From Nocardia sp. NBC_00416 (lineage in GTDB: Bacteria; Actinomycetota; Actinomycetes; Mycobacteriales; Mycobacteriaceae), in the NCBI RefSeq assembly GCF_036032445.1, contig NZ_CP107932.1:3040501-3104500 (forward strand): a DNA stretch of 64,000 bases. The letters run 5' to 3'. This document shows positions 1 to 11,275 of the stretch, in pieces (within the stretch, counting starts at the first letter, position 1; each line of letters opens with the position of its first letter). The notes under the pieces were generated by a model, which did no database searches, was not told where the DNA came from, and saw only the letters and a program-made list of their open reading frames with translations. Both the position numbers and the translations under genes were made by a program.

Positions 1-1055
<1,055 letters not shown>

Positions 1056-1060
1056 GAGTC

Positions 1061-1089
1061 CGGTGGTGCGGCGGATCGTCGCACCACCG
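1061..1089 (+). terminator. Hairpin after aroB
   Basis: A perfect 10-bp stem, CGGTGGTGCG paired with CGCACCACCG across a 9-base loop, starts six bases after the aroB stop. No U-run follows, as is common for actinobacterial terminators. It could also end transcripts arriving from the opposite strand. Confidence 0.6.
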
Positions 1090-1224
1090 TAAATCCCGGC
1101 CGCCGTGCTCCGCCGGACCACCGCGGCGCCCACAGCACGATTCCGAATGAGCCGACTCGCGGAGGCCGGATCGGGAGCTGTGGCCCGCAGAAATGGGCTC
1201 AGCAGGCCGGGCGCGCGATCGGCC

Positions 1225-1704
1225 TCAGGCAGGTGAGCCGAGCGCGGGCGCGCCCGCGGTGGAACGATTGTTGTCGCGGCTCCCCAGCCGCCGCCCGACG
1301 GCCACGCCGATGAGCCCGGGAACGAAGACGAGCAGCAGGATGAACGCCGAACCGGCGGTGGCCTCGAAGAGCAGACCGCCGTCGCCGAGATCGACCTTCG
1401 GCAGGAAATCCAGCAGCCAGGACACCAGTCCGCTGCCGATTCCCGCGACCACCGCGGTCTGCAACCACCGGATCGTCAGATCGACACCCTGTTCGGGGTT
1501 CGGGTGCTCGCGGCGATCGGCCCGGCCGTCGCGTACGCCCCACGCCACCGCGACTCCGATCAGGACCACCAGGCACAGCAGCCGCAACCACAGTCCGTAG
1601 GTCGGGATGTACCCCATCGCGAACCCGAGGAGCACCCGCAGCACGACGGCCAGTCCACCGAGCGCCAGTGCCCGCAACAACCACGCAGTCATGCCGATCA
1701 CCAT
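1225..1704 (-). CDS. Small four-helix membrane protein (B-4DMT-like)
   Basis: 159 residues with about four hydrophobic helices: near residues 6-30, 36-55, 80-100 and 115-137. A basic, polar stretch (WGVRDGRADRREHPNPEQG) lies between helices 2 and 3, and the tail is basic and disordered. It looks like the family annotated as B-4DMT transporters in mycolic-acid bacteria, whose member in M. tuberculosis also lies beside aro genes. Substrate is unknown. A second ATG 12 bases inside is an alternative start. A KstR-type palindrome lies 20 bases upstream of the first ATG. Confidence 0.7.
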   Translation of the reverse strand: MVIGMTAWLLRALALGGLAVVLRVLLGFAMGYIPTYGLWLRLLCLVVLIGVAVAWGVRDGRADRREHPNPEQGVDLTIRWLQTAVVAGIGSGLVSWLLDFLPKVDLGDGGLLFEATAGSAFILLLVFVPGLIGVAVGRRLGSRDNNRSTAGAPALGSPA

Positions 1705-1723
1705 AACGCCCCGCGGACCAAGC

Positions 1724-1737
1724 TAGAACCCGTTACA
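1724..1737. promoter_or_regulatory. KstR-type 14-bp palindrome
   Basis: TAGAACCCGTTACA fits TnnAACnnGTTnnA, the operator pattern of the TetR-family regulator KstR, at all eight fixed positions. It lies between the membrane protein start and the end of aroE. Which regulator binds here, if any, is inference. Confidence 0.4.
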
Positions 1738-1773
1738 GAAATTCGTCCCGATCCGGTACGGATATCGCCCGGA

Positions 1774-2601
1774 TCAGCCGAGGTCGGCGAGTGCCGCCGC
1801 CATCGCCGCCCGGGGCGCGGGCTGCCCGGTGAACTGCTCGACCTGCCCGTAGGCCTGTTCGAGCAGCATCTGCAGACCGCCGATCACCGTGTGCCCGGCC
1901 GCGGTGACCGCCTCCGCGAGCGGAGTGGGCCACGGATTGTACAGGGCGTCGAGCACGACGGGGGCGGCCGCCACCATTGCGGCGACCGCCGCGGCAGCCG
2001 GGTACGGGACGGTGCTCACCACGGCTCCGGCTCGGGCGCATACCGCCGCCAGCTCCGGGGCGTCGAACCCGATCGACTCGGTGGCCATACCGAGTCGATC
2101 GGCGAGGTCACGCGCACCCGCCGCCCGGCCGGCATCGCGAGCCACAATGGTGACGCCGGCGGCCCCGAGTTCGGCGAGCGCCAGCAGGGCGGGCCGCGCG
2201 GTGCCTCCCGCGCCGAGCACCACCGCTTCGGACAACTCGGTCACACCGCCGCCGCGCAGCGCGCCCAGCACCCCGTCCACGTCCGTGCAGTCGGCACGCC
2301 AGCCGGTCGCGGTCCGGACCAGCGTGTTGGCGGACCCCACCAGAACCGCTCGTTCGGTGCGTTCCTGGGCGTAGGCCAGGGCCGCTTCCTTGCCCGGCAT
2401 GGTCACCGACAACCCGGCCCACTCCGGGCCCAGCCCGTCGACCAGACGGGGCAGCTCGTCGGCGGTGCACTCGATCCGCTCGTAGGTCCAGTCGAGACCG
2501 AGCGCGCGATAGGCGGCCAGATGCAGCTGCGGGGATTTCGAATGGGTGATGGGGCTGCCGAGCACCGCGGCGCGGCGCGACCCCGCCGAATCAGCGCCCA
2601 C
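1774..2601 (-). CDS. aroE: Shikimate dehydrogenase
   Basis: NADPH-dependent reduction of 3-dehydroshikimate to shikimate. 275 residues, normal length. The substrate pocket shows GSPITHSKSPQLH at the N-terminus, the catalytic-lysine region reads SVTMPGKEAALA, and the nucleotide site is VVLGAGGTARPALLAL. The C-terminal lid carries GLQMLLEQAYGQVEQFTG. The GTG start overlaps the end of mltG by 11 bases, so the two are probably translationally coupled. Last gene of the leftward run alaS-ruvX-mltG-aroE, the same order as in mycobacteria. Confidence 0.96.
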   Translation of the reverse strand: MGADSAGSRRAAVLGSPITHSKSPQLHLAAYRALGLDWTYERIECTADELPRLVDGLGPEWAGLSVTMPGKEAALAYAQERTERAVLVGSANTLVRTATGWRADCTDVDGVLGALRGGGVTELSEAVVLGAGGTARPALLALAELGAAGVTIVARDAGRAAGARDLADRLGMATESIGFDAPELAAVCARAGAVVSTVPYPAAAAVAAMVAAAPVVLDALYNPWPTPLAEAVTAAGHTVIGGLQMLLEQAYGQVEQFTGQPAPRAAMAAALADLG

Positions 2602-4072
2602 TGTCGAGAATCCCGCTTTCCATCGCGAGTTCGATATTCGCCAGGTGTTCGGAGTAGCTCTCGGTGAACAGCGTGGTGCCCTGCTTGTCCACCGTGACGA
2701 AATACAGCCAGGTACCGGGTTCCGGCTCCTCCATCGCTTCCAGCGCCGCGATCGACGGCGAGGAGATCGGGGTGGCAGGCAGCCCGGGCATGGCGTAGGT
2801 GTTCCACGGCGTGGTCTGGCCGCGGTCGGCGTCGGTGGTCGCGACCTCGGTTTTGTCGAGCGCGTAGTTGACGGTCGAGTCGAACTGCAGCGGCTGGTCG
2901 ATGTCCAGCCGGTTCACGATCACGCGGGCGACTTTGCTCATATCCTGGGGCAGCGCTTCACGTTCCACGAGTGAGGCGCCGATCAGCGTCTCGTACGGAC
3001 TCAGACCGTTGATGCGGCCGGATTCCAGCAGCCCGGTGGATTCGTAGCTGCGGGCGCTCTCACCGACGAGTTGCCGCAGAATATCCTGCGCCGATCCACT
3101 CGGATCGAAATCCAGGCTGCCGGCCGCGATCAGCCCCTCGAGCTGACGCGCGCGATCGGGCACCTGCCGGACGGCGTCGACCGCCCATTCCGGAACCCCG
3201 AGCGCGGCCAGATCGGTTCCGGCGCCGGCCTGCTCCAGTTGTTCGTAGGTGACGCACCGGTGTTCGGGCTCGGCGCCCACGCAACTGGCGGCGGCGATCT
3301 TGGTGTAGATCCCCTCCTTGCGCGCACCGGTGTTCACATCGTGCTGATCGTGCAGCTGCCGCCCCTCGGAGACGACCACATTCCCGACCCTCGACCCGGG
3401 TGCCACCAGCGCCGCGACCGCGTCCGCGGCCGGGCTGTGCACCGGGATCGCGTAGTAGCCGGGCTGTACCGCGTTCATACCCTCGTCCTGCACGGCGGCT
3501 TCGTAGAAGGCGGCGGAACTGGCGACGATCCCGGCATCGGCCATGGTCGAGGCGATCTCGGTGGCGGTGTCCCCGTTCTTCACCTGAACCACGACCGGAG
3601 CGCCGGCGGGACCGGCGAAATCCTCGGCCGGGGTGTAGCGGTTGACCAGCTTGTACACACCGGCGCCCAGAACCAGCACGAGCAGGACCCCGGCGGCCAC
3701 CCAGATCAGTTTGCGGCGGCCGCCCTCCTGTTTGCGGGCGGCCTTCCGGGCGGCGGCCCGGCCACCGCGCGGCGGCGCGGTGCGCGCGCCGGCGCGACGG
3801 CGGGTACGGGGTCTGGGTTCGGGTTCGGGTTCATCGTCGAAATCGTCGTCGAAATCGTCTTCGTCATCGACATACCGGGGAATGACGGCGGTGTCGTCGT
3901 CTTCCAAGGGATCCCAGCCGCCCTCGGGATCGTCGTCCCAGTCCGGCTCTTCGGCCACCGGCGCGGCCCGCCCCCGGCGGGAACGTTCCCAGGCCTGATC
4001 GTCGCGGCGGTATCGCCGCTCGGCCTCACGCTGCCGGAATCGCGCCTCCGCCTGCGCCCATCGATCTGTCAT
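2591..4072 (-). CDS. mltG: Endolytic murein transglycosylase MltG
   Basis: Membrane-anchored lytic transglycosylase that cuts nascent glycan strands inside the chain. 493 residues: a charged, disordered cytoplasmic tail (residues 1-120, with an acidic DD/ED-rich block near 43-85 and a basic block near 90-120), one transmembrane helix at about 122-140, then the YceG domain. The conserved catalytic region is [19 protein letters not shown], with the likely catalytic glutamate at residue 370, followed by VIVNRL. The cytoplasmic tail is far longer than in E. coli MltG but long tails are usual in actinobacteria. Its ATG overlaps the ruvX stop by four bases. Confidence 0.93.
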   Translation of the reverse strand: MTDRWAQAEARFRQREAERRYRRDDQAWERSRRGRAAPVAEEPDWDDDPEGGWDPLEDDDTAVIPRYVDDEDDFDDDFDDEPEPEPRPRTRRRAGARTAPPRGGRAAARKAARKQEGGRRKLIWVAAGVLLVLVLGAGVYKLVNRYTPAEDFAGPAGAPVVVQVKNGDTATEIASTMADAGIVASSAAFYEAAVQDEGMNAVQPGYYAIPVHSPAADAVAALVAPGSRVGNVVVSEGRQLHDQHDVNTGARKEGIYTKIAAASCVGAEPEHRCVTYEQLEQAGAGTDLAALGVPEWAVDAVRQVPDRARQLEGLIAAGSLDFDPSGSAQDILRQLVGESARSYESTGLLESGRINGLSPYETLIGASLVEREALPQDMSKVARVIVNRLDIDQPLQFDSTVNYALDKTEVATTDADRGQTTPWNTYAMPGLPATPISSPSIAALEAMEEPEPGTWLYFVTVDKQGTTLFTESYSEHLANIELAMESGILDSGR

Positions 4073-4683
4073 TCATCGTCTCCGGACAACGCGGCCCGTG
4101 CCGCGTCCTCGGCCGACCTCATCACTGAACTCCGTTCGTCCAACCAGCTCTGCAGGATCGACACAGCAGCCGCTTGGTCGATCACCTGCCGCTGACCGCG
4201 CGCTCGAACACCGCTGTCCCGCAGAGCGCGTGCAGCAGACACCGTAGTCAAACGTTCGTCGGAAAGCCGGATCGGCACTTCGGGCAGCGAGTCGCGCAAC
4301 CTTTCGGCGAACTCGGTCGCCAGCCGCGCCGCGGTCCCGTTCTCCCCGCGCAGCGTGCGCGGAAGACCGACGACGACCTCCACTGCCTCGTACTCGTGCG
4401 CGAGTGCGACTATCCGCGTGATATCGGTCGCGGCGGACCTGTCCGCGCCGGCGGTGGAGCCGTGCGCCGGGTCCGCGGACCCGCGCGCGGCCCGACCGGA
4501 CCGGCGCGCGCGGTTGTCCCGCGGCACGGTCTCCACCGGGGTCGCGAGGATCCCGTCGGGGTCGCTGGCGGCCACACCGACCCGCACACTGCCCACGTCG
4601 ATGCCGAGCCGACGGCCCCGGCCCGGATCGGTAGCCGGGTCGGGCCGGTCGACCGGAGGCCGCGCCTCCGAGCCTGCCGCCAT
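4069..4683 (-). CDS. ruvX: YqgF/RuvX-family nuclease (putative pre-16S rRNA nuclease)
   Basis: RNase H-fold protein of the YqgF family, implicated in 16S rRNA 5' maturation and earlier proposed as a Holliday junction resolvase. Motifs visible: [13 protein letters not shown] with the first catalytic Asp, [25 protein letters not shown], and the closing [15 protein letters not shown]. At 204 residues it is about 30 longer than usual. The extra length is mainly an Arg/Ala/Ser-rich insertion after ETVPRDN and before TDITRIV, in a region that is normally a short loop. Start overlaps the alaS stop by one base (TGATG) and the stop overlaps mltG, so this is an operon. Confidence 0.92.
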   Translation of the reverse strand: MAAGSEARPPVDRPDPATDPGRGRRLGIDVGSVRVGVAASDPDGILATPVETVPRDNRARRSGRAARGSADPAHGSTAGADRSAATDITRIVALAHEYEAVEVVVGLPRTLRGENGTAARLATEFAERLRDSLPEVPIRLSDERLTTVSAARALRDSGVRARGQRQVIDQAAAVSILQSWLDERSSVMRSAEDAARAALSGDDE

Positions 4684-7361
4684 CAGCCGGCGTGCGCGCC
4701 GATATGGCTGCGGACGGCAGCCAGTCCCGCGTCGATACCCGACGGATCCGAACCGGCGCCCTGCGCCATCTCGGGCTTCCCGCCACCGCGGCCCGCGATA
4801 CTCGGGCCGAACACCGCCACGAGATCACCCGCGGCGAAGCCCAGCCCCTGGGCCGGCTTGTTCACGGTCACCACGAACGGCACCTTGCCCTCGTTATTTC
4901 CGAGCAACACCACGACGGCGGGTGTGCTGCCCAGCCGCCCACGAATATCGGTGGCCAGCGTGCGCAGATCGCCCGCCGAGACGCCCGCGGGCGCGGCCGC
5001 GGCGACCAGCAGCACCTCGCCGAAGCGTTCCGCGGCGTCCGCGTAGGCGCCCGCGGAGGACAGCACCGCCGCCACCTTGGTCCGCTCCAGTTCCTTCTCA
5101 GCGATCTTGAGCCGATCGACCAGCTGCTCGACTCGGCCCGGCACCTCGTCGGAGGGGACCTTCAACATCGACGCGACACCGGCGAGCAGCGCCCGTTCCT
5201 TCGCCAGGTGGCGATAGGAATCCAGTCCCACGAACGCCTCCACTCGGCGCACGCCCGAGCCCACCGAGGATTCGCCCAGCAGCGTGATCGGGCCGATCTG
5301 CGAGGAATGACCCACATGCGTACCGCCGCACAGTTCCATGGAGAAGGGCCCACCCATCTCCACCACGCGCACCCGGTCGCCGTAGTTCTCCCCGAACAGC
5401 GCCAGCGCACCCATATCCTTGGCTTTCGCCAGATCGGTGACGAAGGTGTTCACGGGGTAGTCGGCGCCCACACCGTCGTTGGACACCGCCTCGATATCGG
5501 CCTTCTGCTGCTCGGAGAGCTGCCCCTGCCAGTTGAAGTCGAACCGCAGATACCCCGGTTTGTTCAGCGACCCGGCCTGTACCGCATTGGGTCCCAGGAT
5601 CTGCCGCAGGGCGGCGTGCACCATATGGGTGCCCGAATGACCCTGGGTGGCGCCGCGTCGCCAGTCGGGATCCACCTGGGCCAGCACCACATCGCCCTCG
5701 GTGATCTGCCCCTGCTCCACCGTGCACCGGTGCACCCAGAGCTTCTTCGCGATCTTCTGTACGTCGTTGACGGTCAGTTTCGTGCCCGCTGCGGTGATCG
5801 TGCCGCGATCGGCGATCTGGCCACCCGATTCGGCATAGAGCGGGCTGCGATCCAGGATCACCTCGATATCGGTGCCGGCGAGCGCGGTCGGCACCCGGAC
5901 ACCGTCGCCGATCAGCGCGAGCACCCGGGCCTCGGAGGTCAGCTCGTCGAACCCGGTGAACTCCGTATCGCCGCGGTCGACCAGTTCCTTGTACACCGAC
6001 AGATCCGCGTGCGCGTGTTTGCGCGCGTGCGCGTCTTCCTTGGCGCGCCGCCGCTGCTCGGCCATGAGCGTCCGGAAGCCCTGCTCGTCCACCGACAGCC
6101 CCGCCTCCGCGGCCATCTCCAGGGTGAGGTCGATCGGGAAACCGTAGGTGTCGTGCAAGGTGAAGGCGTCGGCCCCGGAAATGGTGCCGGTCGCGCCCTT
6201 GGGTGTGGCGCTCCGCACCTGGTCGGCGGTTTCGTCGAACAGTTTCGACCCGGTGCTCAAGGTCTTGCGGAACGCCGTCTCCTCGCCGACCGCGACGGTC
6301 TCGATACGCGTGTAATCGGTGGCCAGCTCCGGATAGGAGGGCGCCATCAGATCGCTCACAACCCGCATGAAATCACTCATCACCGGCTGCTCGGCGCCGA
6401 GCAGCCGGGCCGAGCGCACGATGCGGCGCAGCAGCCGGCGCAGCACATATCCCCGGCCGTCGTTACCGGGGTTGACCCCGTCGGCGATCAGCATCGCGGC
6501 GGTACGCGCATGGTCGGCGATGACCCGGAACCGCACATCGTCGGCGTGCTCGACACCGTAGGAGCGGCCGGTGAGTTCCTCGGCCTTGTCGATGATGGGG
6601 CGCAGCAGGTCGGTTTCGTACACGTTGTCGACGCCCTGCAGCAGCAGCGCGATGCGCTCGACACCCATGCCGGTGTCGATGTTCTTCTTCGGCAGCACCC
6701 CGACCGGCGGGAACCCCTGCTTCGGGCTGTCCTCGCCGCGGATGTCCTGCATGAAGACCAGATTCCAGATCTCCAGGTAGCGGTCCTCGTCGACGACGGG
6801 ACCACCGTCGCGGCCGTATTCGGGTCCCCGATCGTAATAGATCTCCGAGCAGGGTCCGCCGGGACCGGGCACACCCATATCCCAGTAGTTGTCCTTGCCG
6901 TCCCGGAATTGGATCCGCTCGTCCGGGATCCCGGCGACCCGGCGCCAGATCTCCGCGGCTTCGGGATCGTCCTCATAGGCGGTGACCCAGATCCGTCCCG
7001 GATCGAACCCGTAACCGCCCTCCTCCTGGGACTTGGTGATCAGTTCCCAGGCGAAGCGGATGGCGCCTTCCTTGAAGTAGTCGCCGAACGAGAAATTACC
7101 CGCCATCTGGAAGAACGTATTGTGCCGCGTGGTGACGCCGACTTCCTCGATATCACCGGTACGCACGCACTTCTGCACGCTGGTCGCACGCGGGAACGAC
7201 GGGGTCTGCTGACCGAGGAAATACGGTTTGAACTGCACCATGCCCGCGTTCACGAACAGCAGGTTCGGGTCGTCGAGAATCAGCGATGCACTGGGCACCT
7301 CTGTATGCCCGGCACTTACGAAATGGTCCAGGAACCGCCGTCTGATCTCGTGGGTCTGCAC
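4683..7361 (-). CDS. alaS: Alanine--tRNA ligase
   Basis: Class II synthetase that charges tRNA-Ala. About 892 residues with the complete domain set: catalytic core starting [13 protein letters not shown] and containing the motif 2 region [16 protein letters not shown], the editing domain with the zinc-binding pairs HSGTHMVH and CGGTHVGH, and the C-Ala domain ending near [19 protein letters not shown] chose the GTG that gives [10 protein letters not shown] because it matches family N-termini; an in-frame ATG 33 bases upstream would add an unconserved leader. First gene of the leftward alaS-ruvX-mltG-aroE operon. Confidence 0.97.
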   Translation of the reverse strand: MQTHEIRRRFLDHFVSAGHTEVPSASLILDDPNLLFVNAGMVQFKPYFLGQQTPSFPRATSVQKCVRTGDIEEVGVTTRHNTFFQMAGNFSFGDYFKEGAIRFAWELITKSQEEGGYGFDPGRIWVTAYEDDPEAAEIWRRVAGIPDERIQFRDGKDNYWDMGVPGPGGPCSEIYYDRGPEYGRDGGPVVDEDRYLEIWNLVFMQDIRGEDSPKQGFPPVGVLPKKNIDTGMGVERIALLLQGVDNVYETDLLRPIIDKAEELTGRSYGVEHADDVRFRVIADHARTAAMLIADGVNPGNDGRGYVLRRLLRRIVRSARLLGAEQPVMSDFMRVVSDLMAPSYPELATDYTRIETVAVGEETAFRKTLSTGSKLFDETADQVRSATPKGATGTISGADAFTLHDTYGFPIDLTLEMAAEAGLSVDEQGFRTLMAEQRRRAKEDAHARKHAHADLSVYKELVDRGDTEFTGFDELTSEARVLALIGDGVRVPTALAGTDIEVILDRSPLYAESGGQIADRGTITAAGTKLTVNDVQKIAKKLWVHRCTVEQGQITEGDVVLAQVDPDWRRGATQGHSGTHMVHAALRQILGPNAVQAGSLNKPGYLRFDFNWQGQLSEQQKADIEAVSNDGVGADYPVNTFVTDLAKAKDMGALALFGENYGDRVRVVEMGGPFSMELCGGTHVGHSSQIGPITLLGESSVGSGVRRVEAFVGLDSYRHLAKERALLAGVASMLKVPSDEVPGRVEQLVDRLKIAEKELERTKVAAVLSSAGAYADAAERFGEVLLVAAAAPAGVSAGDLRTLATDIRGRLGSTPAVVVLLGNNEGKVPFVVTVNKPAQGLGFAAGDLVAVFGPSIAGRGGGKPEMAQGAGSDPSGIDAGLAAVRSHIGAHAG

Positions 7362-7410
7362 GGATATCCAGCCTACCGGTGCGGTGCACCCCATTTATCA
7401 CCGAGCCGGG

Positions 7411-8775
7411 TTAACCGGGGCCGCGACCCCGGACGATCCTGCGCAGCGTGCTCACCCGAGGTCCGACGGTCCGTTCATGACCGTGATCGGTGGGCTGGTA
7501 ATAGTCGACGCCGACCAATTCGTCCGGCGGGTACTGCTGGGCGAGCACCCCGCCCGGGTCGTCATGGGGATAGCGGTAACCCTGGGCATTCCCGAGCCGC
7601 TCCGCGCCCGAATAGTGCCCGTCGCGCAGATGCGGCGGCACCGTGCCCGCTTTCCCCGCCGCCACATCGGCCATGGCCGCGCCGAGGGCGGCCACCACCG
7701 CGCCCGATTTCGGCGCGGTCGCCAGATGGATGGTCGCCTGGGCCAGCGCGAGCCGGGCCTCCGGCAGACCGACCAGCTGCACGACCTGCGCGGCCGCGGT
7801 GGTGGTCTGCAACGCGGTCGGATCGGCCATGCCGATGTCCTCGCTGGCATGGATCATCAGCCGGCGGGCGATGAATCGCGGATCCTCGCCGGCGGTCAAC
7901 ATCCGGGCGAGGTAGTGCAGCGCCGCGTCGACATCGGAGCCGCGGATGGACTTGATGAACGCACTGATCACGTCGTAGTGCTGATCGCCGGCCCGGTCGT
8001 AGCGTACGGCGGCCTTATCGATACTGGCGGCCACCAGGTCGAGGCCGACCGTCCCGTCCAGCGACGATTCCGCCGACGCCTCCAGCGCGGTGAGCGCGCG
8101 CCGCGCGTCACCACCCGCGATGCGCACGATATGGTCCAACGCTTCAGCCGTAACCGTGTACTGCCCGTCGAGACCCCGCCGATCGGCCATCGCGCGAGTG
8201 AGCACGGCCCGGATCTCGTCCGGGCCGAGCCCGTGCAACTGCAGCACCAGCGACCGGGACAGCAGCGGCGCCACCACCGAGAACGACGGATTCTCCGTGG
8301 TCGCGCCCACCAGCAGCACGATCCGGTTCTCGACCGCGGCCAGCAGCGCGTCCTGCTGGGTCTTGGAGAAGCGGTGCACCTCGTCGATGAACAGCACGGT
8401 CTGCTCCCCCGCAGTCAACCGCCGCCGCGCGATGTCGATCACCGCCCGGACTTCCTTGACCCCGGCCGAGAGCGCGGACAACGCCTCGAACCGCCGGCCG
8501 GTGGCATGCGAGATCAGCGACGCGAGCGTGGTCTTCCCCGTGCCGGGCGGGCCGTAGAGCAGTACCGACGCCGCACCCGAGCCTTCGACGAGCCGGCGCA
8601 GCGGCGATCCGGGCCCGAGCAGGTGTTGTTGTCCGACGACCTCGTCCAATGTGTCGGGCCGCATCCGCACCGCCAGCGGCGCCCGCGCTCCACTCGCCCG
8701 CGCGGCCGCGTCCGGCGAGGCGATATCCGGTGCGACCGCCCCCACACCGGGCATATCGAACAGACCGTCACTCAT
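7411..8775 (-). CDS. rarA: Replication-associated recombination AAA+ ATPase RarA
   Basis: RarA/MgsA/WRNIP1-type clamp-loader-like ATPase that acts at stalled replication forks. Walker A is [10 protein letters not shown], Walker B is [18 protein letters not shown], sensor 1 is [13 protein letters not shown], and the C-terminal tetramerisation region carries [19 protein letters not shown] prefer the ATG giving [10 protein letters not shown]; an in-frame GTG 42 bases upstream would add 14 unconserved residues. It is separated from alaS by about 50 bases and read in the same direction, as in mycobacteria. Confidence 0.95.
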   Translation of the reverse strand: MSDGLFDMPGVGAVAPDIASPDAAARASGARAPLAVRMRPDTLDEVVGQQHLLGPGSPLRRLVEGSGAASVLLYGPPGTGKTTLASLISHATGRRFEALSALSAGVKEVRAVIDIARRRLTAGEQTVLFIDEVHRFSKTQQDALLAAVENRIVLLVGATTENPSFSVVAPLLSRSLVLQLHGLGPDEIRAVLTRAMADRRGLDGQYTVTAEALDHIVRIAGGDARRALTALEASAESSLDGTVGLDLVAASIDKAAVRYDRAGDQHYDVISAFIKSIRGSDVDAALHYLARMLTAGEDPRFIARRLMIHASEDIGMADPTALQTTTAAAQVVQLVGLPEARLALAQATIHLATAPKSGAVVAALGAAMADVAAGKAGTVPPHLRDGHYSGAERLGNAQGYRYPHDDPGGVLAQQYPPDELVGVDYYQPTDHGHERTVGPRVSTLRRIVRGRGPG

Positions 8776-8864
8776 GCCTGCGACCGTACCGTCCGCCGCC
8801 GACACCGCGTCCGGCACGGACTCCGGGTCAGCGGCCGCTTCCCGCCGGAGGCGGGGCAGATGGT

Positions 8865-10031
8865 TCAGCTCAGGTGTTCATCGAGGACCGCGCACACCGC
8901 TTCGGCGAAATCGCCGACCGCGTCGTTGCCGATGCACCGTGCGTCCTCGGCGAGGCCCGCCCACCGGTTGAGCAGCGCGTCGGACCGCGGCACCGAGAGA
9001 CCGTGTTCCCGTGCGACGGCGATTCGTGCGTGATCGGCGGGCAGGAACCAATAGGTGCTCAGCCAGACCCAGATCAGTCTGGCCTCGAGGATCTTGTCCG
9101 CCAGCAGAGTGTCGTCGGCCAGCGCCGGCCAGACGCCGACGACCTCGCTGCGCCAGGCCTCCACCATCTGAGTGGCTCGTTCACGGGAGAGTTCGATATC
9201 GCAGAGGCATCCGGGGAACGACACGAGCGCGTAGGCGATATCGAGGGTGGCGTCGCGGAATCCGCCCCATTCGTAGTCGAGGATTCGGGCGCCCTCCTCG
9301 TTGAGGATCACATTGTCCGGGCACAGATCCGACGGACTGAACGCACGGAACCGGCCACCCGAGAAGAGCCGGGCGCCGTGGGTGATCTGCTCGGTCACCT
9401 CGTCGGGCACCTCGATGCCGAGTTCGTGCCGCAACAGCGCCGGCATCTCGGCGACCGCGGCTTCGGCCTGCTGCACGATCCCGTCCACCCGGTGCACCAC
9501 ATCGACGCGGCGCAGCAGCGCGACGAAATCGGGTTCGCGCCCGACGGTCGCGGCGTGCATCCGGCCGAGTGCTTGGGCGAACGCCATCATCGCGTTGCGG
9601 GTGGCCGGTTCGGCTCCCGAACTCAGTACGTCGGTGAGTTTGGTGTTCTCACCCAGATCGCTGAGAACCAGCAGACGATCGGGCAGGCTGTGCGCGATCA
9701 GATAGGCGCCGGGACGCTCGCCGCGGCTCAGCGCGGTGGTGAACTGATAGGACACCGCTTCCCGGAGAAATGCCGAATCCACGCTCGCGACGCCCGGCGT
9801 GATCGTCACGTTCTTGGGGTCGGGCACGGAACCGCGCACCTGCTTGATTATCAGGGTGCGAGGTAGCGAGAAAGCGTTCTCGGCGACCCGGACGCGTAGG
9901 ACAGTGGTTCGTCCGCTACCGCTGAGTTCGGTGGGATCGCTCAGCTTCACCGGAGCACCCATTCGCTTTGTGAGCAACTGCTGCGCTGCGGATACGACTT
10001 CGGTGGCTCGTTCGGCCAGTAGTGCAGTCAT
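8865..10031 (-). CDS. Phosphotransferase (APH/choline-kinase fold) family protein
   Basis: 388 residues of aminoglycoside-phosphotransferase/choline-kinase fold; substrate unknown. The N-lobe lysine is likely in LIIKQVRG. The catalytic loop reads [13 protein letters not shown], with Asp235 and Asn240 in the expected spacing, and the metal-binding motif is ILDYEWGGF (Asp252). The histidine that usually precedes the loop Asp by two residues is replaced by serine (Ser233), which is uncommon but need not abolish activity. No signal peptide or membrane helix. Divergent from the membrane protein to its right. Resistance, small-molecule kinase or regulatory roles are all possible. Confidence 0.75.
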   Translation of the reverse strand: MTALLAERATEVVSAAQQLLTKRMGAPVKLSDPTELSGSGRTTVLRVRVAENAFSLPRTLIIKQVRGSVPDPKNVTITPGVASVDSAFLREAVSYQFTTALSRGERPGAYLIAHSLPDRLLVLSDLGENTKLTDVLSSGAEPATRNAMMAFAQALGRMHAATVGREPDFVALLRRVDVVHRVDGIVQQAEAAVAEMPALLRHELGIEVPDEVTEQITHGARLFSGGRFRAFSPSDLCPDNVILNEEGARILDYEWGGFRDATLDIAYALVSFPGCLCDIELSRERATQMVEAWRSEVVGVWPALADDTLLADKILEARLIWVWLSTYWFLPADHARIAVAREHGLSVPRSDALLNRWAGLAEDARCIGNDAVGDFAEAVCAVLDEHLS

Positions 10032-10222
10032 CGCATCTCAAGTTACTCGCATTCGGTCACTTCTAGCGAGCGGTTCGACAACCTTTCCGTGTCGTCCGGC
10101 GTGTCCGGTGTATTCCGGGCCGTGCGCACGGCCTGCTTGACACCGCTGTGCGGGTCGGGTTTTCTCGATCTGAACTGCTGTGCGCCACACCGGAAACCAG
10201 TTGCGTCGAAAGGTATGCCAGC

Positions 10223-11269
10223 GTGACCGACACACCGCGTTCCGCCCCGGGTTCTCCCGGCGATCCGGCCACCGCAGGCACCCGGCCGGAGGCCGTGGCG
10301 CGTACCCGGCCCGACGACGCCGCGGGCCCGCGCCCTGCCGCCACACCCGAATCGGGCCACACCTCGGTGAGTCCGGACACGCCACCGGCCGCCGATCGGC
10401 CGGGTGGCGTCACACCGGCCGGGAAATCGGTCGCAGCGCACCCGCCGGGCGCGGCGGAATTGCCCGCGGCACCGCGCTACGCCCCACCGGTGGATCCCGC
10501 GGGGCCGGGCGTCCCCGGGCCGACCACCCCCCATGGCAGCACGGAAACCGATGCGGCGTCCGGACAGCCGGTCTACGGCCCGCCCGGCACCGGCCCGGAC
10601 CCGAACCAGCAGGTCTACGGGTATCAGGCGCTGGGCACGGGCATCCCCGGTCGGCTCGATGTCGGGCACGCGCTCAGTTACGGCCTGGAGAAATTCCGGC
10701 TCAACCCCGGCCCGTGGGTCGCGGTGACCTCCCTCGGCCTGATCATCTATCTGCTGTTCTATCTGGTCGCCAGGGTCGTGGAACCGGGATCGGCACTGAC
10801 CCTGCTGGTGATATTCGCCGCCGTCATGGCCGGATTGTGGTTACTCCAGGCCACCATGGTCCGCGGAGCGCTCTATGAGACCGACGGCTACCGCCCCGGT
10901 TTCGGCTCCTATTTCTATCTGGGCAGCATCGGGAACGCGTTCCTGACGGCGCTGCTGGCCTTCCTCGCGACCACTCTCGCCTCCGCACTGTGCCTGATTC
11001 CCGGGATCGTGGTGGGGATCGGCTGTATGTTCTCGCTGCACTTCGCGATCGAGCAGGGTCAGACCCCGATGGAGGCGATCAAATCGAGTTTCCTGCTCGT
11101 CCTGCGCGACCCGTGGCGGGTACTGCTGCTGGTGCTGACCGTGGTCGTGGTGACGGCGCTGGGGCTGCTGGCATGCGGGTTCGGCCTGCTGGTGGCGGGG
11201 CCGGTGGCGACGATCGCGGTCACCTACGCGTATCGCACACTCACCGGCGGCCCGCTGGCACCTGTCTAG
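10223..11269 (+). CDS. Proline-rich N-tail membrane protein
   Basis: 348 residues. The first ~150 are a Pro/Gly/Ala/Thr-rich disordered tail; after the short motif PGRLDVGHALSYGLEKFRLN come five to six hydrophobic helices to the C-terminus. The family resembles the 'proline and glycine rich transmembrane protein' found between rarA and aspS in M. tuberculosis, and the position agrees. Function unknown; the helical part recalls YciC/DUF975-type membrane proteins. I chose the GTG giving VTDTPRSAPG because AAAGG lies nine bases before it; a GTG 75 bases upstream also keeps frame. The stop is only six bases from the convergent aspS stop. Confidence 0.8.
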   Translation: MTDTPRSAPGSPGDPATAGTRPEAVARTRPDDAAGPRPAATPESGHTSVSPDTPPAADRPGGVTPAGKSVAAHPPGAAELPAAPRYAPPVDPAGPGVPGPTTPHGSTETDAASGQPVYGPPGTGPDPNQQVYGYQALGTGIPGRLDVGHALSYGLEKFRLNPGPWVAVTSLGLIIYLLFYLVARVVEPGSALTLLVIFAAVMAGLWLLQATMVRGALYETDGYRPGFGSYFYLGSIGNAFLTALLAFLATTLASALCLIPGIVVGIGCMFSLHFAIEQGQTPMEAIKSSFLLVLRDPWRVLLLVLTVVVVTALGLLACGFGLLVAGPVATIAVTYAYRTLTGGPLAPV

Positions 11270-11275
11270 CGCCCG

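Noticed and set aside
4692..7874. A 1060-codon frame antisense to alaS
   Set aside because: It is an open shadow of the highly biased GC-rich alaS and rarA sequence, with a His/Arg/Gly-rich translation and no ribosome site.
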